Assembly: GCF_022201045.2 (NCBI RefSeq)
Contig: NC_068564.1
Location: 29,975,001 to 30,039,000, forward strand
DNA: 64,000 nucleotides
Origin: Citrus sinensis
Taxonomy: Eukaryota > Streptophyta > Magnoliopsida > Sapindales > Rutaceae
Direction of reading: 5' to 3'
Shown piece by piece: positions 10,750-21,966 of the stretch. Below the pieces are notes generated by a model. It saw nothing but the letters and a program-made list of their open reading frames with translations. It was not told where the DNA came from and searched no databases. The stretch's first letter is position 1. Every line of letters starts with the position of its first letter. The position numbers and the translations under genes were made by a program.

Positions 10750-13700
10750 ATGGCTACGTTGGAACAGATCTACGATGAAGTATGAATCTCAACCACACAC
10801 GTAAAATGATAAATAATAAAAAATTCATTATAATTTTAATCGTGTGATTATGAAAAAATACTCTACATTAGAGTAACTCCAACGTAGCCAAACTTTTTTA
10901 TTTAATATTTATTTTAATATCTAATTGGGGGTAATAATAACAATAATGTAGGTCCTCTTGGGATGATGGTCTTTTTTATGAGATAAATGACATTACTTCT
11001 TTGGACTTGTAATTTTTTATTTTTTTGGTTTTATTGATTTACTGATATAGTTGCTTTGTATTTTGGTGATTGATTCCAAGTAAAATATTTAATATATTAT
11101 GCGCATTTTTCATTGCTTAAGTGTGTGGAGTTGATGAAGACTAACATGGCTAGTACCAAGAGCAAGGGCAAGAGGCCCATTGTCGAAGATAATGTTGGCA
11201 GCCGGCCAAGAAGGAAATTAACCGATATTGCCACCTCAAAACCTGATGGTCGTGCTAGGACAAACTATTTGTAAGTGTCTATACATTTTGATCATTGTAA
11301 GATTATTATCCATGTCCATAAAAGTTTTTGTCATTTTTGACTAATTAGTTGAGCCTAATGAGCAGGGGTGAGGCTGAACGTGTTAAGAAAATGGATAATG
11401 CGAAGACAGTGGATGTGAAGGTGAGTTTATATATATATATATATATATTTGATTTCGAAAGAGAGTAGGATGTCAAGGTTCATGAAGTTGCTTTGAGGCA
11501 GGCGGTCATGGAAGTACTGCCATCTGGTTGTGTTTTGTGGACTCAATTTTGCAATCCCAGTATAGTTTTCCTTTTAAAAAACTTGCATGTTAAGCACATC
11601 GTTTGCAGGTTTCTGTAGAAAAAACTCGAGCTATGGCCAGTAAAGGTAAGATGTTGCAGACTGAAAAACCACTGAATAAGCATGGTGATGAACTGGCGAT
11701 AGTGTTGGAGCAGCTTAAATCAGTTGAGAACACAATGTCATTCATCGATAACAGGTTTGGTAGCTTAACAGAATCACTCACGGAACTGAAACAACGTATT
11801 TCAACTGTACCTTGCAAAGGATCATATGCAAGTCCTCCCAAGTCTGGAATAGTGTATGGCCCTTTTGTATGTGAGATTTGTGCTGAACAGAAGACTGTGC
11901 ATAAGTCATTTCATATTAAAGGTTGCTCTCATGCATACTGTACAGACTGCATGGTCAAGTACGTGGCTGCAAAGTTGGAGGAAAACATTACAGCTATTCG
12001 TTGCCCAGTTGTAGACTGTAGAGGCTTGTTAGAGCCTGAGTATTGTCGTGATATACTTCCTCAAGATGTATTTGATAGGTGGGGGGCTGCTTTGTGTGAG
12101 GCTGTGATTCCTGGGGCTCAAAAGTTTTATTGTCCATTCAAAGATTGTTCTGCGATGTTGATTGATGATGGAGAAGAGGTTATTCAAGAATCAGAGTGCC
12201 CTAATTGTAGGAGATTGTTTTGTGCTCAATGTCAGGTTCCTTGGCATTCAGGGGTTAATTGTGTAGAGTTTCAAAAGTTGAATAAGGATGAGAGAGAGAG
12301 AGAAGATATACTGTTGATGAAGGTAGCTCAAAAGGAGAAATGGAAGAGGTGCCCTAATTGTAGGTACTATGTGGAGAAAAAAGATGGTTGCATGTATATG
12401 AAGTGCAGGTCAGTTTGCTGATCCATGACTTTTCGTACTCAGTTGTGGTTTAATGACTTATATTCTGTGGTTTTTGCTTTTGTTGTCTTATTTTATCATA
12501 TTTGTTTAATCATTAGTAGACTTCTTATATATTTATATCTATGCCGTTGGAAACGAATTTTAGGCTTTTTGTTAGCATTGCAATTCGTTTCAACTTTGAA
12601 CATAATTCATACATATTCATTTTTTTTTCTTAATAGCATTGCAATGTGTTTAATTTGTAACATAACTCACACAAGTTCTTATTGCTCACTAAGTGTTCTC
12701 TGATTCTTGCCTCTGGTGCATTTGATTCTTCTTAATTAACAGTAAATTACAAAGTAATTCAGCTCAAATTTAGACATTACCCGATTTCAGCCCACTTTTC
12801 ATCATATTGCTGCCTCTGCCAGTACTTATCTTGTCTATATTAACATAACCTGAACTCATTCTAAATCTGGATTCTATAGATACAAGTTAGTGGGTGATGT
12901 TCTTATCACTAGCCATATAATACAAGTGTCATCCCTGCTGAAGAGGTGAAGTAATGGGTTTTTTAATTTTCCAGTTCGTCAGTAAGGTAAATTAAGTAAT
13001 AAATTCAGGTTATTAAATCCTTCAGAAGAAAAGGGTTCTTCATCTAGTAGGTGACCTGTGTAATGGTTATGATTTCGACATAGTCATAGGTGGCACACTA
13101 AAGATCAATTAATGACTGTAACTACTTGTAGTAACATCTTAACAGAAAATGCTTTCTTTTATATTGTGACTGGCAGAGAACAGGACTTAATTTGAAGATA
13201 AATGGTAATTTGCTCACAAATGATTAATCTCTCCCCCTCTCTGTAAATAGGTCACTTCCTCAAATTGTCTCCCCAATTATTGGCACCGAGTCACAAGTTC
13301 TGCTCTTAATAGTAGATAGTGTTCATTGTGTGTTTATTTTGCCTCAAAAAATTTGTGTTTACAAACATTACCTTTTAATAGGAGTGACAATTATCAGTTG
13401 TGCAAATGTAGAATTGTTTAGTTTGATCTGATGACTTTGTCTTATACCTTACAGAAGTTCAACGTAATTTTTATTTTCTTCCCCTGTGACTGTTTTCTGA
13501 AATCATATATAATTTTCTACACAATTAAGGAACTTAGGAATTATTCATCACTCCACTTAGTCAGTAGAATGCCCGCATGATTACTTTAACAGAAGAATTA
13601 ACCGGTTTGATTCTAGAGAACCATGAATTCTCTATAGTATGTCCTCTCACATTTCCCCCTTTTTAATTGCATTATTCACAGGTGCGGCACTGCATTTTGT

Positions 13701-13769
13701 TACAGATGTGGAACTGCATCGGACAAATTCAATGATCAATATCATTTTTGTAGTGTCTGTAAGGGTTAA
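10750..13769 (+). CDS. RBR E3 ubiquitin ligase, copy 3 (long, multi-exon N terminus)
   Basis: Five coding exons: 10750-10779, 11131-11270, 11366-11420, 11609-12408, 13682-13769, giving 370 aa. A second acceptor at 11121 would start exon 2 at 11122, add three residues and keep the frame. All junctions have GT-AG signals and keep frame. The extra N terminus is basic (KSKGKRP, RPRRKL), then a heptad-like coiled-coil stretch (LEQLKSVENTMSF ... LTELKQRIS). RING1 starts CEICAEQ, the IBR has KFYCPFKDC and FCAQC, and RING2 has expected catalytic Cys about 336 (KKDGC). The last exon gives CGTAFCYRCG and the closing Cys pair. Same phase-2 intron as its two neighbours. The basic stretch could target nucleus or nucleic acid; that is inference. 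The small exons are less certain than the RBR core. Confidence 0.85.
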
Positions 13770-16400
13770 TTTGATGCAGATACTTGAACACCCTTTTCTT
13801 TGGAGAATTGCATTTTGCATACGGCTTTGTCTTGTAATTATGGTCCTTTTACATATGATGGCCGAGATGTGTTCCATCTCCTGTTCTAAACAGAGCTATT
13901 TGATATTTATGAAACTTATATACAATTTATTAGATACAAATTTCCGTTTGAAACCTTTATGTTCAAATTCAGTCTCTTATTTGGAAGAATTAAACATCCC
14001 TGAGAGTTTCGTTGCCTGGACTCAAGCAGTTTGATAGTGTTATATCTGGGAACTTCAGCTTAGGCGTTAGAATTGCAGTTCTTTCAGCCCTATGTTGAAG
14101 GTTCTTTGGAGTTATTAAACCATACTTTTTAAACATTATGAATCACTTTGACTATCAAGATATATTTTCCGTATTATTATCCAACTTGCATTGAACAAAT
14201 GTATGTTCGACGGAAGTTGATATTTTTGCTAGCCTTAATTTGCTATTCGTGCAATCTGACTAAATTCAAAAACCAACCTGCAGAGATAGGTTTCTGGGAC
14301 TCCTCTGTGAATATTGAATAGGTTGTGCCAATCTTCAGAGCCTGAAACTTACTAGGTAAACTACATTCACTTTGATAAGTTGGCCATAAAATGCAATTTT
14401 TTAATCAATTGTGAATTTGTGATATTAAACAGCAGAAGAAGGGGAAGGTTTGATTATCAACACAAAGTCAGCTGAAAAAACGTGATAAAGTGACAATTAC
14501 AAAAGCTTTTATGTTCATTGAGTATTGTCATAATCATCATCCACATCCACTAACTAGTAACTAGAACACCTATTGATTATTCATTATTCCGCCAGCTAAT
14601 ACTTAACTCATACAATTCTGTCTACAAAAGCAGATGCTTTATTTGCTGGAACTGGGTGGGAAAAAGGAAAAGACCTCAAGGTTACGCGAATTAGTGATCA
14701 AATGAATGAAATGACTCTTGACCTTTTTTTTTTTTTTTTTTCACTAATGAAAATCAAGTATTTTGCTACATTATCCGGTTATATTTTATTTTACCGTGAT
14801 ATTTCATAGAACATATCTTAGTCAAAATAAAACCAATATCTTTAATTAGTAATGTTTTCGAATGTTCAATCTGATAACATGGATAAATGATATTTTTACT
14901 GAATTAATATGATACGTATGATTTTTCAGTGGCTGTATTGTACACTTGCATACAGTCGATTGGAGTGATAATGTCTGACTCCTTGTCCATTAATTTTAAT
15001 TTTTTTTTTTAAAGGGATATAGTTTATTCATTTGTATCAAATAGATACCTTATTGAGATCATCGACTTACACTTGTAATATTGCATTTTGACCTGACAGT
15101 TTAAGAATACATAAGTTAACCCGAAAATGACAAGAGTCAAAGCCAGGGACCTATTTGAATGAATACATCATGGGAATATTTGATACTGCTGTTGGGAAGT
15201 TGAAGCTCCGAAGCCAAGAATTGCAACTGTTGATTTTAAGCCAAAGTAATTTTATTATCCATTAGTTAATTGATTGAAAAAAAAAAACTTATAATACCTT
15301 TATGTGTTTTGCCAAAAATATTATTTAAAATTTAAATTTACTGGATACAATAAAATTTTATTCCACAACTGTAATTTTTATTTTATAATAATTGTGACCA
15401 ATCGATTCTTATACTTAAAAAGAACCTTGCTAAATTATATTATGATATAACTTACATCAACCTAAAAATTATAACTAATGACCCAAAAGTAGAACTAATT
15501 AAACTACTCTTTAGGTTACTAGTGACAACTTCAGAGTTGATATAAGTTACATCATCATGTATCTTAACAATACCCTTTTAAGATTTCTCTCAAATCGAAA
15601 GTTGTCACTAGTAACTTAAAGAATAGTTTAATTAATTCTACTTTTAAGTAATTAGTTATAACGCCCGGGTAACTTAACAAGTTTCATCTTGAAAACCTAA
15701 GAACAATAAAAAATTTCAATTAAATTTTAAAATTAAAATTAAAAAATAGCAATTCAGTTTACACACGCTCACAGCAGTTATCAGACTAACCGGCTGCTTT
15801 CTTAAAAGCAATAATATCATTTTTTTGTTTTGGGGGGGGGATGAATACTCCGAAGCGACTTATTTGTCATAAGAACCAAAGTAGAAGATTTGGTCTTGGT
15901 CAGGTTGTTTTCGTCACCTGAACTGGCGCACACACACAACCACTATAATCAAAAGAACTGAAACCTCTCCGCTTTAGCAGGGAGGATAAAGACTTGTCAA
16001 TCCCAATGACCAAAACACCCACGATCGAATGCGATACAAGCCAATGGGGTAACCGCATTCAAGGCCAATTTCGGAAACCATCAACCAGCACAACAACATA
16101 ATAGCGTTTGACGGCAATTTTAAAAGGAGATTGTAACGTTCGGCCTAACTGAAAGGGAAAACAATAATAAATAAACGGAACGGAAAAGAGTATAATCCTG
16201 TAACTTGTCCAATCATTTATCGACACGCAGCCAAAACTTTTATTTGGAATTACTAAAGTAACATTGAAGAACATTATAATAGTAGATAAAAATGGACTTT
16301 TTACTCAATAAAGAGCGGTTTCTCATAGAAAGCAATGCTACTTTTGTTTGGATGCTGAGAATTGATTTAAAAATTAAATAATAAAAAGGCTACTTTTGCT
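13770..16400. other. Intergenic region upstream of the bHLH gene
   Basis: About 2.6 kb. The first few hundred bases are probably 3' UTR of RBR copy 3. A 62-bp-armed hairpin lies at 15469-15661. There are T and A homopolymers (14725, 15000, 15270) and a nine-base G run near 15832. No open frame with family resemblance is seen. Confidence 0.5.
15469..15661. mobile_element. MITE-like hairpin with 62-bp arms
   Basis: Left arm 15469-15530 and right arm 15600-15661 are reverse complements over 62 bp with about six mismatches, separated by 69 bases. Perfect blocks include GTTACTAGTGACAACT and AATTAAACTA. Non-coding. It is unrelated by eye to the hairpin at 4950. Weak similarity continues a little beyond the arms, so the true ends may lie outside these coordinates. 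Confidence 0.7.
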
Positions 16401-16770
16401 CACTACTTCTAGTGACTTTTGCTCTGTAAGTTTTTCCTATTTATTTGTTTATTACGTCTTGAAGCTTAAATGTAGATTTTGATTATGCGTATGCAATGAT
16501 TATGATTAGTTTAATGTATAAATTTTTTTTTAATCAGCTTTTGCATGCTCAAGCTTAATTAAAAAGTTATATTTGCATGAACTGGGGCCATGAAATGTTA
16601 TTTTATTAATTTGATGAAGTCAAATCCAGCTGACTTTTAGAGTTTTGGTGATTGCTTTTCATCAAAGTTTTGTCATTTTTGTGGATTATGTTTTGCTCTG
16701 ATGATGCATCAAAAGGAAACGGGCAAAGGAGCTTTGATCAATTTGGGTTTCAGTCCTTCAGAAAGAGAAG

Positions 16771-17197
16771 GTATTTGAGAATCTTTATGTTGATTGTTCT
16801 AAAGTTCTTGCTATTTTCCCCCGTGTCTATGATTTGGCTGCAAGAAAAGGAATTCTTTTTTTTTTCTTTGGTATATATATTGTTGTTGAATTTTGTTCAT
16901 GTGAATTTTTAGTTGGTTGATGCTGGAATGTACTTTACATTGTTGATTTAATTATGTTTATAATTTTTCTTTCGATAAATTACTAGTGATCTGAATCAAA
17001 CTGACGAATGATTAAATATTATGCTTCACTCAGTGTAGAGAGGTGCTTATACAGATCTATGATAGTTCAATCATTACATTCTATCCTGGGTTTTGTTCTT
17101 TTATTTTTTCACAGTAAACGTGCGACTCCTGCTTCAATGTTTGTATTACTTGTATGATAAGCTAAATGTATCTGTCTATTATAAATTAATGGTACAG
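16771..17197 (+). other. Probable 5' UTR intron of the bHLH gene
   Basis: The exon edge GAGAAG|GTATTT at 16770/16771 and GGTACAG at 17197 define a 427-base intron. The 101 bases from 17198 to the ATG contain no upstream ATG. A further intron could begin at GCTCT|GTAAGT (16436). Based on splice signals only. Confidence 0.5.
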
Positions 17198-17298
17198 GCC
17201 AATAGAGCTTTAGCAAAAGAGATTAACTTCATAGGCACTCCATATTCCATACTGATAAACAAAGGGAGAAACGAGGACTTCATTGATAGTGATTGGCG

Positions 17299-20216
17299 AT
17301 GGATGAGTATCTCGATCATTATTTCTCTTCTTCATCATGGTCGGATGTGAATGCAAAGGAAAGATCATCTTGGGATTATAGTGAACCTCTTCAACAAAAT
17401 CAACTGCTTCCCAATTCAATTGGAGTGTATAAAGATGATGAGAAAAATTCACCTGTTGGTATTGCAATGGAAGGCTTAGCAGCTCAAGATACATCATCAT
17501 TTGTTCTTGGTGAGGAATCAGAATATGGTATTGACAAAAATTTACTTTCCGAGGAAACTCAATATGAAAAGGATGGCCAAAACTGCAATGGCAACCTATC
17601 CTCCATGAATAGAAGCTTGAAACTTGGAAATGTAGGCCTGCAGTACGATCCAGCCATACCTACTCTAGGCTCCATGAATCTAGGTTCTCCAAAGCAGCTT
17701 CCGTTGATAGGTGAAATGACAACATCTCCTTCTTTTGTCGACTCAGAGCATGTTGGTGGTAATAGCAGTGAGCTTTCTGACATTCAGAGATCCCTCAGAG
17801 ATTTGCAAACTATTTCTCCAAGTCCAGAATTGTGGCTTCCAACATCTTATGAGGAGGTTTCTTCCTTATCTTCTGTAATAGAACAACCAAGAACACGTGG
17901 TTTCTATCTCCAAGGAGCAACCATGAATCATGATGTAGATACAACGGGGAACAGATATGTTGGAATGGATAAAATTTTACAATTTGATTACTTGTCTGCA
18001 TCCATCGTTGCGAAGGTATTTTAGCTACTACAGTTCATTTTGATAAATTTTTCATCACATCGGAGGAAAAGGGGAAAAGAAATACTGCACAAGATTGTGA
18101 ACTCACGAGAGTAGCCCTGTCAATTTAAATCTCTTGAGTCAACAAAGCATCAACCACATCTGCTTTTGAGGAACTATCAGCTGGGTGATATTAACATTTC
18201 AATATTTTATTTTGCAGGGGGAACAAGAATTGCCAAATCATCCATTATCTTGTTTTTCTTCAAGGCCCCTGCCAACTGTGCCAACAGTCGGACTGCCATC
18301 TCTTCAGCAGGTGCTCATTAAACCAATATTTAATTTTCTTGTTAATGGTTACTTATTTATCAGCTGTTGAAAAAGACTGAAGGGACTAACATAATTTATT
18401 AGAATAATAAGAATTCAATTTTCTATTTCAGACAGCATCAGCCAATCCAACAGGTGGCTGTAACGGAACCGGAAAGGCTCGTGTGAGGGCGCGTCGAGGA
18501 CAGGCCACCGATCCACACAGTATTGCTGAAAGAGTTGGGTCTCTTCTAGAATAATCATAATATTTTTCTAATTTTCTTCATAAATTGTTTTCAAACTTGG
18601 GACTCATGTAGTTCTGTTGCAGAATTTGAAGTAGCTGTATTTGGATAAATTTATGTTTGCTAGACCTTCTGTGGGTTTTAATTCTCAAAATGCATAAATG
18701 CAGCTTCGGAGAGAGAAAATTGCTGAAAGGATGAAGAATTTGCAAGAGCTTGTACCTAATTCCAATAAGGTACTCTATTTTACTAGTTGTTCCTAGTCAT
18801 TGAACCGTAATTGCAATGTATCTGTTTTCTTTAGTGGTTGTCCAGGAGCTTTCACATTTATAAATTTTGATTTATTTGTATGCTTGTGCTAAGATCTTTT
18901 CCCTCAAAATACCATCACTGCACATGCAGAAAAAATCATTACCAGCTCAGTTATGCAGTAGATGTGTTTCATAGGAGATCTAACATCGTCAATTTTATCT
19001 TGTTTCTGCAGACTGATAAGGCATCCATGCTTGATGAGATCATAGACTACGTTAAATTTCTTCAACTCCAGGTCAAGGTACGATAAAGGACAGTTATCTG
19101 TGGATGTGCCTCATTAAGGCTTCATAAACAGTGATAGTGCAAAGTTTGATGGTTTCAGGTATTGAGCATGAGCAGGCTTGGGGCTGCAGGGGCAGTTCTT
19201 CCTCTAATCACAGATGGTCAGGCTGAGGTGCTGTACCTTATACTTTCTTACGTTGATGCATCTCTGTCATCTACTTTAAATAGAAATGAGCTAAAATTGT
19301 TGTTTCCACAAACTTTGGAATTGATTATCATATTATAACCATAGATCTAGTTGAAAGGCCAGGCACTTTCCCACTCAAATGCTGCTGGCTCACTCTTGCC
19401 AGCCACAGTGAAGTAGGCTGTTGGGTCACTAAATCAGTAAATCCTGTGAAATCCCACATGAAGAGCAAGAAGAATTTAATATGCTACTAGGTCCAGCGCT
19501 TACAGCTTAGGAAGTATTTAGTAAAGTTGACATCAAGTTTACTTGGAGCTGCATTATAGTTGGCAACGAGGGTCCATGAATCATCCTTTGTACTAATATT
19601 GCTGCCCAGTTTGTTTTTATAGAGTGTGAAGCACTCAGAACTAAGAGTTGAAAACAATGAATAAATGAAACAATAATAGGTTTCCATTGTGCACTTAGAG
19701 ATAATTAAATGATGAACTGTGGATAAGAAAGCATACCACGATACTGACAATAAAAAGCATATTTGTCAGGCATCTAAGGGGTTATCTCTATCGCCGCAAG
19801 CTGATCAAGGAGTTGATATTTCTCTAAATTCTGATCAAATTGCTTTTGAAGAAGAGGTAGTGAAGCTGATGGAATCCAACGTGACCAAGGCAATGCAATA
19901 TCTTCAAAACAAAGGCCTCTGCCTCATGCCCATTGCTCTAGCTACAGCTATATCAAGCGGAAAGGCATCATCATCAGACACGATTTCTGAGGAAAACAAA
20001 TTTTGCTTCAGCAATGGTCTTGTTCAAAGCAACAGTAGCAGCGCTAGCAGCAACAGCAGTTTGCCCAACAATGGGATAAACCAGATGCCGTTGAATACCA
20101 ATATCATCATTGGGAAGCCCATCGGAGAAAGCATTTTGGTCAATGGTTGCAATAGAGCAGTTAAAGAAGAGAGAAACAGTCAGTGCACGGCCAGAGAACT
20201 AAAACCAAAAACATGA
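17299..20216 (+). CDS. bHLH transcription factor, subfamily XI (UNE12/LRL-like)
   Basis: Seven coding exons: 17299-18015, 18218-18310, 18432-18533, 18704-18769, 19012-19077, 19159-19227, 19770-20216, giving 519 aa. The protein starts MDEYLDHYF. The bHLH is at about residues 290-345: [13 protein letters not shown], then [10 protein letters not shown], a loop ending NSNK, then [20 protein letters not shown]. His299, Glu303 and Arg307 match the H-E-R pattern of G-box (CACGTG) binders. VLSMSRLG follows. The last exon holds the C-terminal block conserved in UNE12/LRL proteins ([21 protein letters not shown], shortened here to its core) and then a Ser/Asn-rich tail. LRL members act in root hair growth and UNE12 in fertilisation and stress in Arabidopsis; which role applies here is not decidable. 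The third coding exon ends AGA|GTTGGG, a weak donor inside the basic region. Confidence 0.92.
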
Positions 20217-21966
20217 GTAATCTTCACCTCCGACAATTTTGCTTCTTCAACACATTAGGAGGATTACTCAAGTAAAGACTGCGGCAGGCCACTCACCTTT
20301 TGTTTTGGCTTTCTTCTTGTTATTTGCATTCAGAAACAGTTAGATGTTATGTTGTTCGACCATGCACATGCATGTGATGTACAAGAACTTGTCAATATGG
20401 GTTAATGCCACATGTAAGGAAGTGCATTTGAAACAGTTTCTTCTTCTTCTTCTTTTCTTTTCTTTTTTTTTTCCCTTCCTTTTACAGATAAACAAGGTTT
20501 CTAAATTTTTATGGTAGTGCTTTTCTTTTTAAAGCATAACTGGTAATCAAATATCTTCTCCACTCATATTAAAAGCAGTTTAAATCTCAAATTTCTTGTT
20601 AATGAAAATTTTTAATATCTTAGAGTACGTTTGGCATCACACTGTATGCTATTGCATCGAAACACTGTTCTTATGTAGATCCATATGTAACTGCATTTTT
20701 TGTTTGCATTGCAGTTCAATTAAAAAGGTGGCTGGTGCAATAAAAGGAGCATAAAATAAACTCATGAAATTAGATTTTATGTTATATTGTATTACATATA
20801 ATTTGTAATAAATTTAAATTTATTAAGTATTAACTTATTCTTATATTTAAATAAAATTTAATTTAAATAATTGTATAAAATATAAAAGATTAAAAAACCT
20901 AAGCACTTAATAAAAAAATAATAATACATTATTTTGCTTTAAATATGTAAAAGTATGTTAATTGTTTATCATTTATTATTTACTAAAATACTGAATTAAA
21001 AATAAATTCAGATTAAATAATTATATTCCACGTTAATAAAAAAAAATTTATTTTACAATTAAATTGAAAATTTAGCATCATATTGTATCATAATATAATT
21101 ATATTATAATATTATAATAATTTATTATTTGATAACAATATATTATTAAATTGTTTTTACACTATAAAAATTAATATATAAAAATATAATTTCAAAAACT
21201 GATAATTTAACATAAAAAATTAATAAACTTAAATAATATTATTTAATTTTAATATTAATATAAAATAATATTATTATAATATAATTCATCCTATATTATA
21301 TTACAGTGCACCAAACACACACTTTAACGCATTGATAATACGCAGATGCGAGCTGCATAAGCGAGCCATACTTTTCTATTGTAGGTATAACACTACTCAC
21401 TACATAAAATAGTTGTATCATCATCTTTCAATGAATCACTTGAACGACAAACTTTGAAGAGTTACTGATAATTATCTTACTAGAACGACAAACTTTGAAG
21501 GGTTAACTGATAACAATCTTACTAGATGTAGAGCAACTTAAAACTGAAACTAGGGCTTTGAAACCCAAATTGAGACCAAGCAACAACAAATTCTCCAAAT
21601 ATTAGTTAAAATTTCACCACAATGACAACTGTATGGATTAAACTCCCAGCAACTTGGACCATTTTTCACAAACATTTGCGAAAGCTACATCATTAAATTA
21701 AAGTGACTTAAATATTAAAATATATTCTACAGTTACTCTATTAATTGGGATTCTTTTATCCTTTTATCCAGAGAGTAATGGGGGAAAATTGGGGACTTTG
21801 ATTGCATAATCTACATATCAAAAACAACAATGGGGATACCACATTAATTACATTCCTAATCCCACACCTTCTCATGTATAGTATTGGAGAAAAGATTAAA
21901 ATAAAAGAGATTGCAGGAGAGTTTTGCAAGGGGAAGGGATCCTAGACTGCATGTTAGGGGCTTTTG
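20217..21966. other. Intergenic region between convergent bHLH and ARID-PHD genes
   Basis: The first 250 bases are probably bHLH 3' UTR, with a TTCTTCTTCTTCTTTTC tract near 20440. The middle is a possible MITE (20632-21322). The part near 21900 is probably 3' UTR of the minus-strand ARID-PHD gene. No coding ORF. Confidence 0.5.
20632..21322. mobile_element. Possible AT-rich MITE or hAT-like non-autonomous element
   Basis: The left end reads GTACGTTTGGCATCACACTG; the right end, reversed, reads GTGTGTTTGGTGCACTG, so the ends are imperfect inverted repeats. The 690-base interior is very AT-rich, non-coding and full of TTATAATATT. Similar text with repeated ATGCAATAC occurs near 4795 and 62820, which may be relatives. 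Confidence 0.45.

Noticed and set aside
13639..14034. 131-codon plus-strand ORF over the last exon of RBR copy 3
   Set aside because: The true exon uses another frame that gives the final zinc ligands and stops at 13769.
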